Counted from the first letter of the stretch, positions 34,066 to 42,996 are shown. The stretch is DNA of 64,000 bases from Lysinibacillus sp. FSL W8-0992 (GCF_038008685.1 NZ_JBBOZQ010000001.1:372001-436000); one strand, 5' to 3'. The notes: generated by a model from the sequence alone, not told the origin. Made by a program: numbers and translations.

Positions 34066-34412
34066 AATGACACCTCTTTTCTCTAATAATGCATACCGTC
34101 ATTGGCTCGGTATCACAGCACTTTACTGAATTGGAAAAATTTAAGCTAAATTATTCGCTAATTTGTTGACCTAAATTAGCGTACATGCTATTATAAACGC
34201 ATAGCTAAATAAGACTTTTTAAAAGCCTTTAAACCAACATTTAAACCGTTCCCCAACGAAAAATGTTTATAAATAGGTCGTATTTTTTATTGTCTTTTTA
34301 GCCAATTAATTAGCTTATGAACACAGTATATTAATATTTACACTATTAGTCAACTATAAAATAGCGTAAATGCTAAAGTATTTTTTCATAGGCTTCAGAA
34401 AGGTTGATATAA
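34066..34412. promoter_or_regulatory. Immunity (switch) region
   Basis: 347 bases between the Cro-like and repressor genes. It holds the inverted repeat at 34156-34181, a plus-strand promoter TTGACC-N17-TATTAT (34166-34194), and another near-palindrome TAGCGTAAATGCTA (34362-34375) just before the repressor start. No gene seen. Confidence 0.65.
34156..34181. promoter_or_regulatory. Repressor operator overlapping a promoter
   Basis: CGCTAATTT and AAATTAGCG form a perfect 9-base inverted repeat around 8 bases. The -35 box TTGACC (34166-34171) lies inside, so a bound protein would block the promoter whose -10 is TATTAT at 34189-34194. The same half-site builds the repeats at 24207-24271. Confidence 0.7.
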
Positions 34413-34838
34413 GTGAGTTTAGTGGAAAGAATAAAATATCTGTGTAATGAGAGAAAAATTACTTTTGCTGAAGTTGAAAGGAAAGTTGGCATTTCTAATG
34501 GACAAATCCGAAGATGGGATACGTCTTCACCTAAAATAGAAAATGTAGAAAAAGTAGCTAATTATTTCGATGTTAGCACTGACTACCTATTAGGTCGTAC
34601 TGATAAAAGACGTTACTATGACCTAACTGAAAAAGACGAACTTACTATACAAAGAGAACTTAAAAAAAGAATTAATGGTGAGGACGTAGATAATGCATTC
34701 GCAGCCTTTGATGGGAGAGTTTTAGAAGATTTAGATGAAGAAGACAGAGAGTTATTAATCGCTTCATGGGAAAATACTTTACGCTTAACTAAACGTATAG
34801 CGAAACAGAAATTTACACCTAAAAAATATAGAGATTAA
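34413..34838 (+). CDS. Prophage repressor, XRE family
   Basis: 141 residues. XRE domain in the first ~65 residues (ITFAEVERKVGISNGQIRRW, then VEKVANYFDVSTDYLLGRTD). The rest (LDEEDRELLIASWENTLRLT) is a helical oligomerisation part without a LexA-type Ser-Lys protease, so induction should depend on the ImmA-like protease encoded just downstream. GTG start with AAAGG upstream. Confidence 0.88.
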   Translation: MSLVERIKYLCNERKITFAEVERKVGISNGQIRRWDTSSPKIENVEKVANYFDVSTDYLLGRTDKRRYYDLTEKDELTIQRELKKRINGEDVDNAFAAFDGRVLEDLDEEDRELLIASWENTLRLTKRIAKQKFTPKKYRD

Positions 34839-34856
34839 AGTACGGTGGTGTTTGTG

Positions 34857-35306
34857 GTGGATATTAAAAAGATTGTGGCACAGTTAGTTGAAAAATACGA
34901 TACAAGGGATCCTTTTAAGTTGGCTGATCTACTAGGTGTAGTTATTATTTACGAGCCATTAGGGTCTATATACGGCTATTATAGTAGATCCCACCGTACA
35001 AAAGTAATTCATATCAATGAGAATTTACCATCTAAAAAACAACTATTAACCGCTGCTCATGAACTCGGACACGTTGTTCAACATCCAGAAGCGAATACTG
35101 TATTTCTAAAGAAAAATACATTATTTTCTACAGATAAGTTAGAAATAGAAGCGAATACATTCGCTGTCGAGTTATTGTTACCTGATGAATTATTTACTGA
35201 ACAATGTTGTTCAGGTTTTACCATCTATGATGCTATAGAAGAAAAAGGAGTTCCGATTGAGCTACTTTCTTTAAAAAGCGTAGATGGTAAAAAAATTTTA
35301 CCCTAA
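34857..35306 (+). CDS. ImmA/IrrE-type metalloprotease
   Basis: About 149 residues. HELGHVVQHP carries the HExxH zinc motif (AAHELGHVV, about 70-78), followed by ANTFAVELLLPDE with the third ligand Glu. In ICEBs1, ImmA cuts the repressor on induction; the pairing here with an XRE repressor implies the same. Four GTG codons stand in a row of possible starts; 34857 leaves GGTGGTG at a workable distance. Confidence 0.88.
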   Translation: MDIKKIVAQLVEKYDTRDPFKLADLLGVVIIYEPLGSIYGYYSRSHRTKVIHINENLPSKKQLLTAAHELGHVVQHPEANTVFLKKNTLFSTDKLEIEANTFAVELLLPDELFTEQCCSGFTIYDAIEEKGVPIELLSLKSVDGKKILP

Positions 35307-35388
35307 AAAGTACATACATTCCCATTAAAGGTGGTGATAGTTAAATTTAGACGGTGGAAATCCTCCATATCGAAAGGAGAAGTTTATA

Positions 35389-36579
35389 ATGGCTAACATT
35401 GAAAAGCGTGGAGAAAATTCATTTCGTTTTACTGTTTATTTACCTAAAGATGCTCAAGGGAAATATCCTAAAAAACGCAAATCAATAATTATTGAAGAAA
35501 AAATGTCACCAAAGCAACTAAAGGAATTTTTGGATCGTGAATATCTAAAATTTAAGGATGAAGTCTTATCAGGTAACTATGTGCAAACTGAAAGAATACT
35601 TTTTAAAGATTTTGCCGAACAATGGGAAAAGGATTTTGCATCTACTCTTGCCCTAACGACATTTGGGAATCACCAACGAAAGTTGGAATTGCATATTATC
35701 CCTGTTATTGGCCACATGCGTATGGATCAAATAAATCAATTCCATCTGATGACTGTCGTACGTGATATGAAGCGTTATGATGGCAAAGACGATCCTGTTA
35801 CTTATCATAGCAAGCAAGATGTATATAGAACTCTTAAAAGTATATTTAAGTACGCTGTAAAATGGGGTGTATTATCTAACAATCCAATGGACGGAATTGA
35901 AAAGCCACGCCCAAGTGATACTGATGATGTGGGTAAGGAAATGCAAATCTATGAAGAAGATGAAATTGAAACGTTAATGCGTATGTTACAAAGCGAAACA
36001 GAGTTATGGAGAATTATGTTCACTTTAGCATTAGCTGCTGGATTAAGAAAAGGCGAACTTTTAGGTTTAGAGTGGAAAGATGTAGACTTTGAAAACCAAC
36101 AAATATACATTCACCAATCAATCGTTTTAACTAAACAAGGCCCACATATTAAATCTACAAAAACAAGAAAATCGAAACGCTATGTAACATTACCTGAATC
36201 TGTTATGGAAGAATTAAAAGCATATCGTATACATTGGGCTAAGGAGAAGTTCAAAAAAGGTGATAAATGGATTGAACAAGATAGAGAATGGTTATTCCAT
36301 TCATTTGATGGTACACACCTCTATCCAACAAGCCCTTCAAAACATTGGCACAAATTTATTAATGAACATAAATTTAAATACATTCGCCTTCATGATTTAC
36401 GTCATACATCAGCATCATTATTAATTGCACAAGGCGTACATGCTAAACTAATTAGTGAACGTCTAGGACACTCTGATATATCAGTAACAATGAATACTTA
36501 TGGTCATGCTTTCAAGTCTGCTGATCGCGCTGCTGCTGATAAGCTGGATGGGTTCTTTAGAGTGAAAAAACAATCTTAA
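35389..36579 (+). CDS. Tyrosine-type integrase
   Basis: 396 residues. N-terminal arm-binding domain (KRGENSFRFTVYLPKDAQGK), a SAM-like core-binding domain (~65-165) and a catalytic domain with Arg220 (AAGLRKGELLGL), His335 and Arg338 (HDLRH), His361 (LGHSD) and the nucleophile Tyr371. All five are present, so it should be active. Transcribed toward the candidate attR directly downstream. Confidence 0.95.
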   Translation: MANIEKRGENSFRFTVYLPKDAQGKYPKKRKSIIIEEKMSPKQLKEFLDREYLKFKDEVLSGNYVQTERILFKDFAEQWEKDFASTLALTTFGNHQRKLELHIIPVIGHMRMDQINQFHLMTVVRDMKRYDGKDDPVTYHSKQDVYRTLKSIFKYAVKWGVLSNNPMDGIEKPRPSDTDDVGKEMQIYEEDEIETLMRMLQSETELWRIMFTLALAAGLRKGELLGLEWKDVDFENQQIYIHQSIVLTKQGPHIKSTKTRKSKRYVTLPESVMEELKAYRIHWAKEKFKKGDKWIEQDREWLFHSFDGTHLYPTSPSKHWHKFINEHKFKYIRLHDLRHTSASLLIAQGVHAKLISERLGHSDISVTMNTYGHAFKSADRAAADKLDGFFRVKKQS

Positions 36580-36584
36580 CCCCT

Positions 36585-36619
36585 GGGGTCAAATTGGGGT
36601 TAAACTGGGGTTAAAATTG
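36585..36619. repeat. Candidate attR with GGGGTTAAA repeats
   Basis: Starts 6 bases after the integrase stop. 36585-36606 equals 19-40 except one base; a third GGGGTTAAA unit follows at 36607. Repeats of this kind may also serve as integrase arm sites. Confidence 0.5.
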
Positions 36620-36923
36620 TTTATAAATAATAGCAATTAATGATAATGGATGATAATAACATTTACAAAAGCTTTGAATAACAACATTTATTGTGATTAT
36701 TTATAAATAAATTACCTTCGACAACTCATTTGAGGAGTGGTGGTTTAAAACTTTCTATAAGAAATACGGCATACGCGGCTTTTAAATTTTACATTAGAGC
36801 CTCAAGGCTTCAAAGCGACTCACCCTTCATTTATTGGAGGGTGAGTTTTTTTTAAAAAACAAGCGTTGATGCAAATTTGATGCAAAAATAAATTAATGCT
36901 AATTACAGTTATAACTTAACGCA
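36620..36923. other. Non-coding junction between prophage and remnant
   Basis: AT-rich spacer, then the terminator at 36818-36854 and a second direct repeat TTGATGCAAA-TTTGATGCAAAA near 36871-36892, of the kind often seen at integrase 3' ends. It may be the att remnant of the older prophage. No gene seen. Confidence 0.4.
36818..36854 (+). terminator. Terminator downstream of the integrase
   Basis: ACTCACCC pairs perfectly with GGGTGAGT around a 13-base loop, followed by eight T. Confidence 0.85.
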
Positions 36924-37322
36924 TTAACGATTTGGATTTCGATCAATAAATTCCTCAATATCATCAGCTAGTCTATATACAAGATCAAAATAATGCTTCT
37001 CTTCCAAAACGCCCTTTTTTCTCCATTTTTGCATTTCTTCATAATGGAAATTATAAAAATATCCTTCCACCTCACCTCTTTCAATACCTTTTTTCTTCGC
37101 CATCTCAGATATAGAAAGACCTTTATTCCAATTCTGATTATATTCCTCTCTACTCATCCCCAATAATTTACATATTGCATCATAATCGTATTTAACATGA
37201 TATATTACCGTACCTTCATTATTTTCTTCTTTTTCTTGTTTATTTTCTTCTGCATGAACTAATGTTGAAAAGGATAAAACTAAGGTTAATAAAAGAAAAA
37301 AACCTTTAATAACGATTTTCAT
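36924..37322 (-). CDS. Small secreted protein, paralogue of 1485-1883
   Basis: 132 residues, intact. Same signal peptide layout (core FFLLLTLVLSFSTLVHA) and same length as the copy at 1485; the most conserved part is EGYFYNFHYEEMQKWRKKGV. That the frame stays open in an otherwise decayed remnant hints that it is useful to the host. Confidence 0.75.
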   Translation of the reverse strand: MKIVIKGFFLLLTLVLSFSTLVHAEENKQEKEENNEGTVIYHVKYDYDAICKLLGMSREEYNQNWNKGLSISEMAKKKGIERGEVEGYFYNFHYEEMQKWRKKGVLEEKHYFDLVYRLADDIEEFIDRNPNR

Positions 37323-37554
37323 TATAGAACCTCCAATCTTTATTAAATTTAATGTGTGAGGTTTTAGTAATAACTATGTGAGCACTTACTTTCCACTTTC
37401 TCTCTACCATGCCAGCCAAATTTTTAAAATTACCCGGTTTATTAATTACTTGTGTACGAACATCACGTTCATTTAGCCAGTTATAGAAAGGTACTGGTCG
37501 TTCTCTGTTAGCTGTTTCTTCTATAGAAGATGCTTTACTCGGCTTACAATTCAC
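37306..37554 (-). pseudogene. C-terminal fragment of the HTH protein
   Basis: Residues like SIEETANRERPVPFYNWLNE match the end of the 299-residue protein at 1965, but the winged-helix and linker parts are gone, and the end is lost too: the frame runs past the original stop into the upstream region of the next gene. Non-functional remnant. Confidence 0.75.
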
Positions 37555-37630
37555 ACGTGGTTTCTCTTTAGATTCTAATTAGAGACTATAAAACTAAGTC
37601 AAATTTTTCAATTAATTTCTTATTTATTCC

Positions 37631-37675
37631 AAAATAAAGACCAGGTACTCATGTGAGCGCCTGGTCTTTATTTTG
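37631..37675. terminator. Terminator hairpin, copy of 4311-4342
   Basis: GACCAGG...CCTGGTC hairpin with TTTATTTTGG, nearly the same as in the intact prophage. Confidence 0.75.
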
Positions 37676-38041
37676 GTGACTAATGAGCAATGTTTCAACC
37701 TGTGTTTTCAAAGCCATATTTGCATAGGTTAAGACTAAATCCTCACCAGCTGTGGCAACAATTAAATCACTAAAATATTCATTATTCTTTTCCCACCGCA
37801 CTACTCTAATTTCATCTTTGGCCAACAGACTTTTGGAGTTGTAACATTCTTGTGAATTGTCATCTAAAAGCTTATCGAGTATTGGTAAATAAACATTGCT
37901 CATTTTAAGATTCTCAAACACCCTGTAGTCACGCTGTAATGTCGGTACTGCCATATCATAAACTACATATTTATGGAGTAGTCGCCTTTGTTCAAAATAT
38001 ACAACTGAACGCTCACTTTGAATGACTGAAACAACTGTCAT
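37649..38041 (-). pseudogene. Fused remnant of the WYL-like and 118-residue genes
   Basis: The first ~16 residues (TVVSVIQSERSVV) derive from the end of the WYL-like protein; the rest matches the 118-residue protein (LLAKDEIRVVRWEKNNEYFS). The overlap of stop and start has been lost (TGTTGA became TATTTTGA), joining both in one frame. The LexA boxes upstream are absent: a GTACTTCACT direct repeat lies there instead (38053-38080). It could still make a 118-like protein. Confidence 0.7.
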
Positions 38042-38182
38042 TAACTTTAATTGTACTTCACTTGTAGTACTTCACTAGTATAGATAAAAAATCACAAATT
38101 TAATATTTTAAATTAAAAATCCAAAAAACAACTATTTTTACTGTATAATATAAGTTAATTTTTAGATATTAAGGAGGTATTT

Positions 38183-38548
38183 GTGTTGAAGAAAAAATTA
38201 ATACTTTTCTTTACGTTGTTAATCTTATTTTCTATAGCATTTTTCCCAAAAGGTTACTATGATTTTTTAAGGATATCAAATAAAGCTGTAGAAGTAATTA
38301 TTTCTAAAACTTTAGATTCTAATGAAAACATTGATAGACTAAGCGAGTCTGAAGATATTTTTCTAGATGCATCCCTTAAGTATGGTCTTCAAAATATTTC
38401 TTCTGATAAATCTAGTAAAACTTTATATTTAGGAGTATCTAGTCTAGATTTAAAGAAAAAAAAGGAAATAGAAAAACATTTTGAAAAAGAATTAAAAAAA
38501 ATACATGTTTATGACTATAGTATCAATGTTTTTGAATCGATTCCATAA
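38183..38548 (+). CDS. Small membrane-anchored or secreted protein
   Basis: 121 residues, GTG start with AAGGAGG at 5 bases (TTG at 38186 also possible). An N-terminal hydrophobic segment (LILFFTLLILFSIAFFP) followed by a charged, lysine-rich outer part (SLDLKKKKEIEKHFEKELKK). No family recognised. It lies in the remnant at the place of swapped cargo. Confidence 0.6.
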   Translation: MLKKKLILFFTLLILFSIAFFPKGYYDFLRISNKAVEVIISKTLDSNENIDRLSESEDIFLDASLKYGLQNISSDKSSKTLYLGVSSLDLKKKKEIEKHFEKELKKIHVYDYSINVFESIP

Positions 38549-38662
38549 AATGTAATTAAATAGTATATTTTAATTATATTTGTAAAATATTGTAGACTTT
38601 TTACAAATATATGTATTATATTGTAATAGGTTTTATCAAATATACTATTTGGAGGTTGAATT

Positions 38663-39247
38663 ATGAAATTGAAACATTTATTTCTAAGTCTTGTTACTTT
38701 AATTGGATTGGCATATTTCACATCACAAGATGCTTCGGCACAAACTATTGATCCAAACTCAGATGAATTTATGTCTCAAGTTAAAGTTTACGATGAGAAA
38801 GGTGACCAAATTCCTTATACTCTAGAAGAGATTAAAAATATGATTGAGTTCGTACCAAATGACTCTTCTAATACTGAATCGAATAAAATTTCAACTCTGT
38901 CACTAAAAACTATCTATAATACTGGTGCTTTTTCATTTAGTAGTGATATTTGGGTAGGTGGAGGATTTAGAGGTAAAGCATTTTTTAATCCTGCAGAAAC
39001 TTTAATAACTTCTAATGGTACAGCATCACAAGTAACTGTTAAAGCATATTACGATAATGGTTCAGGAGGAGTTACTAGTGATACACCTGCCAATAGTATA
39101 GATCTTCCAGGTGGTTGGAATGGCACTGTTCACATTTCATCTTGGAGTAAGTTAGCAAGAGGCAATAGCTATCGTTTTAAACTTACTACTACAAGCAGCC
39201 TTGCAAGATTTAATGATCTTGAAGTTTGGTATAACTGGCAAGGATAA
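38663..39247 (+). CDS. Secreted protein with beta-rich domain
   Basis: 194 residues. Signal peptide to about residue 26 (cleavage near DASA-QT). The mature part is beta-rich and glycine/serine/threonine-rich (FSFSSDIWVGGGFRGKAFFN, VTSDTPANSIDLPGGWNGTV), like a surface or cell-wall jelly-roll domain. GGAGG lies 7 bases before the ATG. Followed by a long terminator. Candidate lysogenic-conversion factor; function unknown. Confidence 0.65.
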   Translation: MKLKHLFLSLVTLIGLAYFTSQDASAQTIDPNSDEFMSQVKVYDEKGDQIPYTLEEIKNMIEFVPNDSSNTESNKISTLSLKTIYNTGAFSFSSDIWVGGGFRGKAFFNPAETLITSNGTASQVTVKAYYDNGSGGVTSDTPANSIDLPGGWNGTVHISSWSKLARGNSYRFKLTTTSSLARFNDLEVWYNWQG

Positions 39248-39264
39248 TTATAACATTTACAAGA

Positions 39265-39316
39265 CCTCGAATATTTTTCACTATTTAAATTACAGTGGAA
39301 ATTATTCGGGGTTTTC
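39265..39316. terminator. Bidirectional terminator
   Basis: CCTCGAATA...TATTCGGGG-type long stem, with AGTG/CACT inner pairing, between the convergent genes ending at 39247 and 39335. Confidence 0.7.
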
Positions 39317-39334
39317 CCATCTAATTAGGAACAG

Positions 39335-39781
39335 CTAAACTTGTACAAGATTTGTAACCTGTTCAAGTTTAGCTGTCTTTATTTTATTCGCTCCTGCTAG
39401 TGCAGCATCCATTCCTATAAATGTTCCTGTCTTAACTCGCCATGATGTGCTGTCTTGTTTAATGTAAGCAACCTGTTCTAGTACATCTAATACATTTTCA
39501 GCAGCCTGCAAAGTGCTGTATGTGCCTGTCATCACACATTTATTTGTGTCTGTTACAAGTTCAGGTTGCTGTGTAGTACCTTGACACGCTGAAATTTTTT
39601 CAAGAAACTGGCTCCAACTATTCTCTCTTTCAAACACATTCCGAGGGCAATTTTTACCGCTAAAATAATTGTGCTGAACCACATTTGTAATTTGAATCCC
39701 TTCATCTTTCATAATCTTAGCAACTAACTCTGCAGTATTTTGCATAGCCTTTGCATAATTACCATCCGAATTGACGCACAT
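39335..39781 (-). pseudogene. 5'-truncated amidase remnant
   Basis: Matches the last ~150 residues of the amidase at 5027. The first ~90 residues with the first zinc ligand (VVHET) are missing, the stretch RFGW in the SPOR domain is deleted, and several substitutions are present. The break near 39790 marks the end of phage DNA. Confidence 0.85.
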
Positions 39782-39813
39782 TTCAATATGAATACCTTCT
39801 AGTTACTAAATCA

Positions 39814-40875
39814 TCATATATCCTGTTCACCGTTAGCTTCCCATTTAGCAATTTCCTCTCTAACACGAGGGGCAACTTCTTTCCCAAGCAATTCAATGGC
39901 ACGCATCACTTGATTATGTGGCATTGTACTTAACGGTACATACATCATAAAACGAGTAATCCCCACATGCTTACGCAAATGGATGATTTTCTCTGCGACA
40001 GTATCAGAATCACCAACATACAATGCCCCTTCAAAACTTCTTGCGGCATCAAAACTTGAACGATCATAATAAGCCCAGCCCCGCTCCTTGCCAAGTTTAT
40101 TCATACCAGCTTGAGTGGATGGGAAAAATGTATCTGCTGCCAGTTCCCTATTCTCCCCTACAAAACCTATCGAATGAGATCCCACCTTCAGTTTGGAGAC
40201 ATCATGACCTGCATGAGCCGCCGCTTTTTTATATAACTGTACAATTGGTGCAAATTGCATCGGGCTACCACCAATGATCGCCAGCATCAGTGGCAATCCG
40301 AGCAGGCCTGCACGGATGGCAGAATCTTGATTTCCACCACTACCGACCCATATAGGTAAAGAATCTTGAACAGGTCTTGGATAGACACCTAAATTATTTA
40401 TTGCAGGTCGATGTCTGCCCTCCCACGTTACTTTTTCCGATTGACGAAGTTTAAGCAGCAACTCCAAATGTTCTTCAAACAGTGCGTCATAGTCGTTCAA
40501 ATTATAGCCAAACAACGGAAATGACTCGATAAAAGAACCTCGCCCCGCCATTATTTCCGCACGTCCGTTTGAAATCCCATCTAGTGTAGAAAAATCTTGA
40601 AAAACGCGTACAGGATCCGCTGAAGAAAGCACAGTTACCGCGCTTGTAAGTCGTATGTTTTTCGTTTGGGGTGCAGCCGCTGAGAGAACCATCGCTGGAG
40701 ATGATGCTGCATAATCCTTCCTATGATGTTCACCAACGCCAAACACATCCAGCCCTACTTGATCAGCAAGGATAATTTCTTCGACCACTTCACGTAGACG
40801 TTGGGCATGACTAATCACTTCGCCATTATAAACATCCGGTTTCGTTTCTACAAAAGATGTAATGCCTATTTCCAT
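39814..40875 (-). CDS. Luciferase-like flavin oxidoreductase
   Basis: 353 residues. The fold of the LLM (bacterial luciferase-like) family: GITSFVETKPDVYNG start, VGLDVFGVGEHHRKDYAASS (EHH substrate block), RAEIMAGRGSFIESFPLFGY, and PIWVGSGGNQDSAIRAG. It uses FMNH2 or F420-like flavin to oxidise a small substrate. The MFS gene 70 bases upstream on the same strand suggests shared expression under the divergent TetR regulator. First chromosomal gene after the remnant. Confidence 0.9.
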   Translation of the reverse strand: MEIGITSFVETKPDVYNGEVISHAQRLREVVEEIILADQVGLDVFGVGEHHRKDYAASSPAMVLSAAAPQTKNIRLTSAVTVLSSADPVRVFQDFSTLDGISNGRAEIMAGRGSFIESFPLFGYNLNDYDALFEEHLELLLKLRQSEKVTWEGRHRPAINNLGVYPRPVQDSLPIWVGSGGNQDSAIRAGLLGLPLMLAIIGGSPMQFAPIVQLYKKAAAHAGHDVSKLKVGSHSIGFVGENRELAADTFFPSTQAGMNKLGKERGWAYYDRSSFDAARSFEGALYVGDSDTVAEKIIHLRKHVGITRFMMYVPLSTMPHNQVMRAIELLGKEVAPRVREEIAKWEANGEQDI

Positions 40876-40946
40876 TTAAATCTCTCCTAGTCCAATTAAA
40901 TTATAAGAATAAATATAGTGTTACTCGTAGTAGTACTATCACCCAG

Positions 40947-42164
40947 TTATTTTCGAATACTTAAAGCCCAAAAAAGCAGAGCCAAGGCACTGACCGAAGC
41001 GCCAAGCAAAGAAACGCCTCCCCAGCCGAAATGTGCATATATTTGAGTCGAGGCAATTGAACCACTCGCACTGCCGATAGAATAGAACATCATATATCCA
41101 GCAGTAAGTCGACTCCTTGCTTCGGGATGCAACGGAAGAATCATCGTTTGATTCGTTACATGTATTGCCTGTACAGCCAAATCAAGTAGAACAATACCGA
41201 CAACTAATGCGACAAGCGTTTGTTGTAGATAACTGATAAACAACCATGAAATTAGCAATAATAATAAAGCACTACCAGTCGTTCGTTGTCCGTACCCTCG
41301 ATCTGCAAGTTTTCCTGCACTTGCCGCAGCTAATGCTCCTGCTACACCAACAAGACCGAAAGCTCCAATTGCACTATAAGATAAAGCAAATGGCGGTGCG
41401 CTAAGTGGTAAAACGAGCGAAGTCCATAAAATACTGAAATCGGCAAAAATCAACAGCGCTAAAACTGAACGAACGCGTAAAGTTCGCTCTTGAATAAATA
41501 ATGTAAACGTTGACCTAATCAACTGGAGATAAGTGATTGATTTCACCTCGCGCTCAACAACTGGCAGTACTTTAAAAAACAAACTAGCTAGCAAAAGCAT
41601 GAGTGCTGCAGAGACGATATATACGGAACGCCAACCTGCTAGATCTGTCAGTATACCGGCAAAAGTCCGCGCGAGCAGTATGCCGATAACTATTCCACTT
41701 GTTACAATACCAACGACACGCCCTCGTTCTGTAGGAGAAGCGATATTTGCTGCAAAAGCCACAAGCGTTTGGGTCACAACTGCAAGAAGACCTACTAAAG
41801 CCATACCTACGAAAAGTACAACGCTAGAAAAAGCTGTCCCCACTATAATCAAAGCTATTGCGGATAAGAGCATCTGCCCGACAATAAGACGCCGTTGATT
41901 TAATAAATCTCCAAGGGGAACGAGTAGTAGTAAACCCAATCCATAAAAAATTTGTGTGATAGTAATCACAACACCAATAACGGAATGGTCAATGCCAAAA
42001 TCATTCGATAATCGATCGAGCAATGGCTGGGCAAAATAAATATTGGCCACTGATATTCCACAGGCAGTTGCAAACAATAGTGTCATCGCCGGAGACATCA
42101 ATGACTGTTTATGCCCATTATTTTTCACAAGTTGATTACCTACCCTTGTCGCTGTTTTGTACAC
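40947..42164 (-). CDS. MFS transporter
   Basis: 405 residues, 12 predicted membrane segments. LRSDFG-type loop GIDHSVIGVVITITQIFYGL, the motif A-like GDLLNQRRLIVGQ (~85-97) and SAGKLADRGYG in the second half. It looks like a drug or metabolite exporter of the YfcJ/YbfB type. GTG start with GGAGG 5 bases upstream. A TetR operator lies 40 bases upstream. Confidence 0.88.
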   Translation of the reverse strand: MYKTATRVGNQLVKNNGHKQSLMSPAMTLLFATACGISVANIYFAQPLLDRLSNDFGIDHSVIGVVITITQIFYGLGLLLLVPLGDLLNQRRLIVGQMLLSAIALIIVGTAFSSVVLFVGMALVGLLAVVTQTLVAFAANIASPTERGRVVGIVTSGIVIGILLARTFAGILTDLAGWRSVYIVSAALMLLLASLFFKVLPVVEREVKSITYLQLIRSTFTLFIQERTLRVRSVLALLIFADFSILWTSLVLPLSAPPFALSYSAIGAFGLVGVAGALAAASAGKLADRGYGQRTTGSALLLLLISWLFISYLQQTLVALVVGIVLLDLAVQAIHVTNQTMILPLHPEARSRLTAGYMMFYSIGSASGSIASTQIYAHFGWGGVSLLGASVSALALLFWALSIRK

Positions 42165-42202
42165 ACCTTAACCTCCATTACGTTAAATTAGCAACCATAA
42201 CA

Positions 42203-42214
42203 TACCGAACGGTA
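42203..42214. promoter_or_regulatory. TetR operator at the MFS promoter
   Basis: TACCGAACGGTA is a near-perfect palindrome 39 bases before the MFS start. The related TACTGTTCGGTA (42336-42347) lies before the TetR gene. Confidence 0.65.
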
Positions 42215-42335
42215 CAATATAATTATTGGTAAATATAGCTTAAACTTATTTTGATTGTCAACACTTTTATTTTCTACAAAAGCGTTTCATTCAATAGATT
42301 TGACTAAAAACACGGCTAATACTATAATAATTACA

Positions 42336-42347
42336 TACTGTTCGGTA
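42336..42347. promoter_or_regulatory. TetR operator at the tetR promoter
   Basis: TACTGTTCGGTA matches the first operator at 10 of 12 bases and lies 68 bases before the regulator's ATG, which fits autorepression. Confidence 0.6.
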
Positions 42348-42414
42348 TATAAATAACAATCTAATTGTCAACATAACAAAACATTAAAATCGAAAATTGA
42401 AGAGAGGTATTCTT

Positions 42415-42996
42415 ATGGCAAGAACCCGAGAGTTTGATGAGGATAAAGTTTTAGATGCTGCAATGCAGTTATTTTGGGAGAAAGGATATGAGGCTACTTC
42501 ATTAAGCGACCTTACTTCTAGAATGGGCATTCAACGCCCTAGTATTTATTCAACCTTTGGTGATAAGAAAGAGTTATTCGAAGCAGCACTTCGCAAATAT
42601 ACAATGTCCCGCGCATCCGATATTCGAACCAAGCTCCAAAGTCACTCCTCTATAAAAGAGGCATTTTCTACTTTTTTTTCAGATATCATCAATGACGAAT
42701 ATGAAGGTGCACTTAGTAAAGGCTGTTTTTGTATTAATACGATGGTTGAACTCGCACCGCATGATGAGCGATTTGAAATTTTAACTAGAGAACATCAACT
42801 GTACCTAACTGTTATCTTTCAAGAAACGATTGAACGGGGAATACAATCTGGTGAGCTGGAAGCCAACACTGATGCAAAATCTTTAGCACAATCACTAATT
42901 ATCGCATTAATCGGTCTAACAGTTATGATGAAATCCCGCCCTCAACGCTCTTTTATCGACAATGCAATCGCAACGACTCTTACATTGCTCAAATGA
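42415..42996 (+). CDS. TetR/AcrR family regulator
   Basis: 193 residues from the ATG at 42415 (GAGAGG upstream). N-terminal HTH DKVLDAAMQLFWEKGYEATS-LSDLTSRMGIQRPSIYSTFG; the ligand-binding domain carries a SKGCFCINTMVEL block common in AcrR regulators. Divergent from the MFS and oxidoreductase genes, with one operator before each, so it most likely represses both and itself. Confidence 0.9.
   Translation: MARTREFDEDKVLDAAMQLFWEKGYEATSLSDLTSRMGIQRPSIYSTFGDKKELFEAALRKYTMSRASDIRTKLQSHSSIKEAFSTFFSDIINDEYEGALSKGCFCINTMVELAPHDERFEILTREHQLYLTVIFQETIERGIQSGELEANTDAKSLAQSLIIALIGLTVMMKSRPQRSFIDNAIATTLTLLK

Larger units (their letters stand above)
19..36606. mobile_element. Apparently complete PBSX/HK97-mosaic prophage
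   Basis: All modules of a temperate contractile-tailed phage are present in order: integrase, ImmA-like protease and repressor at the right end, leftward early and replication genes, terminase, portal, protease, capsid, tail, baseplate, lysis genes, then cargo at the left end. The head genes are HK97-type and the tail genes PBSX (Xkd) type. No structural or lysis gene is visibly broken. The boundaries are inferred from the GGGGT repeats at 19-40 and 36585-36606 and are less certain than the identity. A decayed relative abuts the right end. Confidence 0.9.
36860..39800. mobile_element. Decayed left end of a second related prophage
   Basis: Within 3 kb lie, in the same order and strand as at 1485-5773, a paralogue of the secreted protein, the C-terminal end of the HTH protein, a fused 118-residue-type protein and a 5'-truncated amidase, with matching terminator hairpins. 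All later phage genes are missing. It is best read as a tandem or earlier insertion reduced by deletion up to about 39800, where chromosomal genes start. Confidence 0.75.

Noticed and set aside
36620..36923. tRNA or tmRNA as the phage integration target
   Set aside because: No cloverleaf or tmRNA 3' end could be recognised near either candidate att site.
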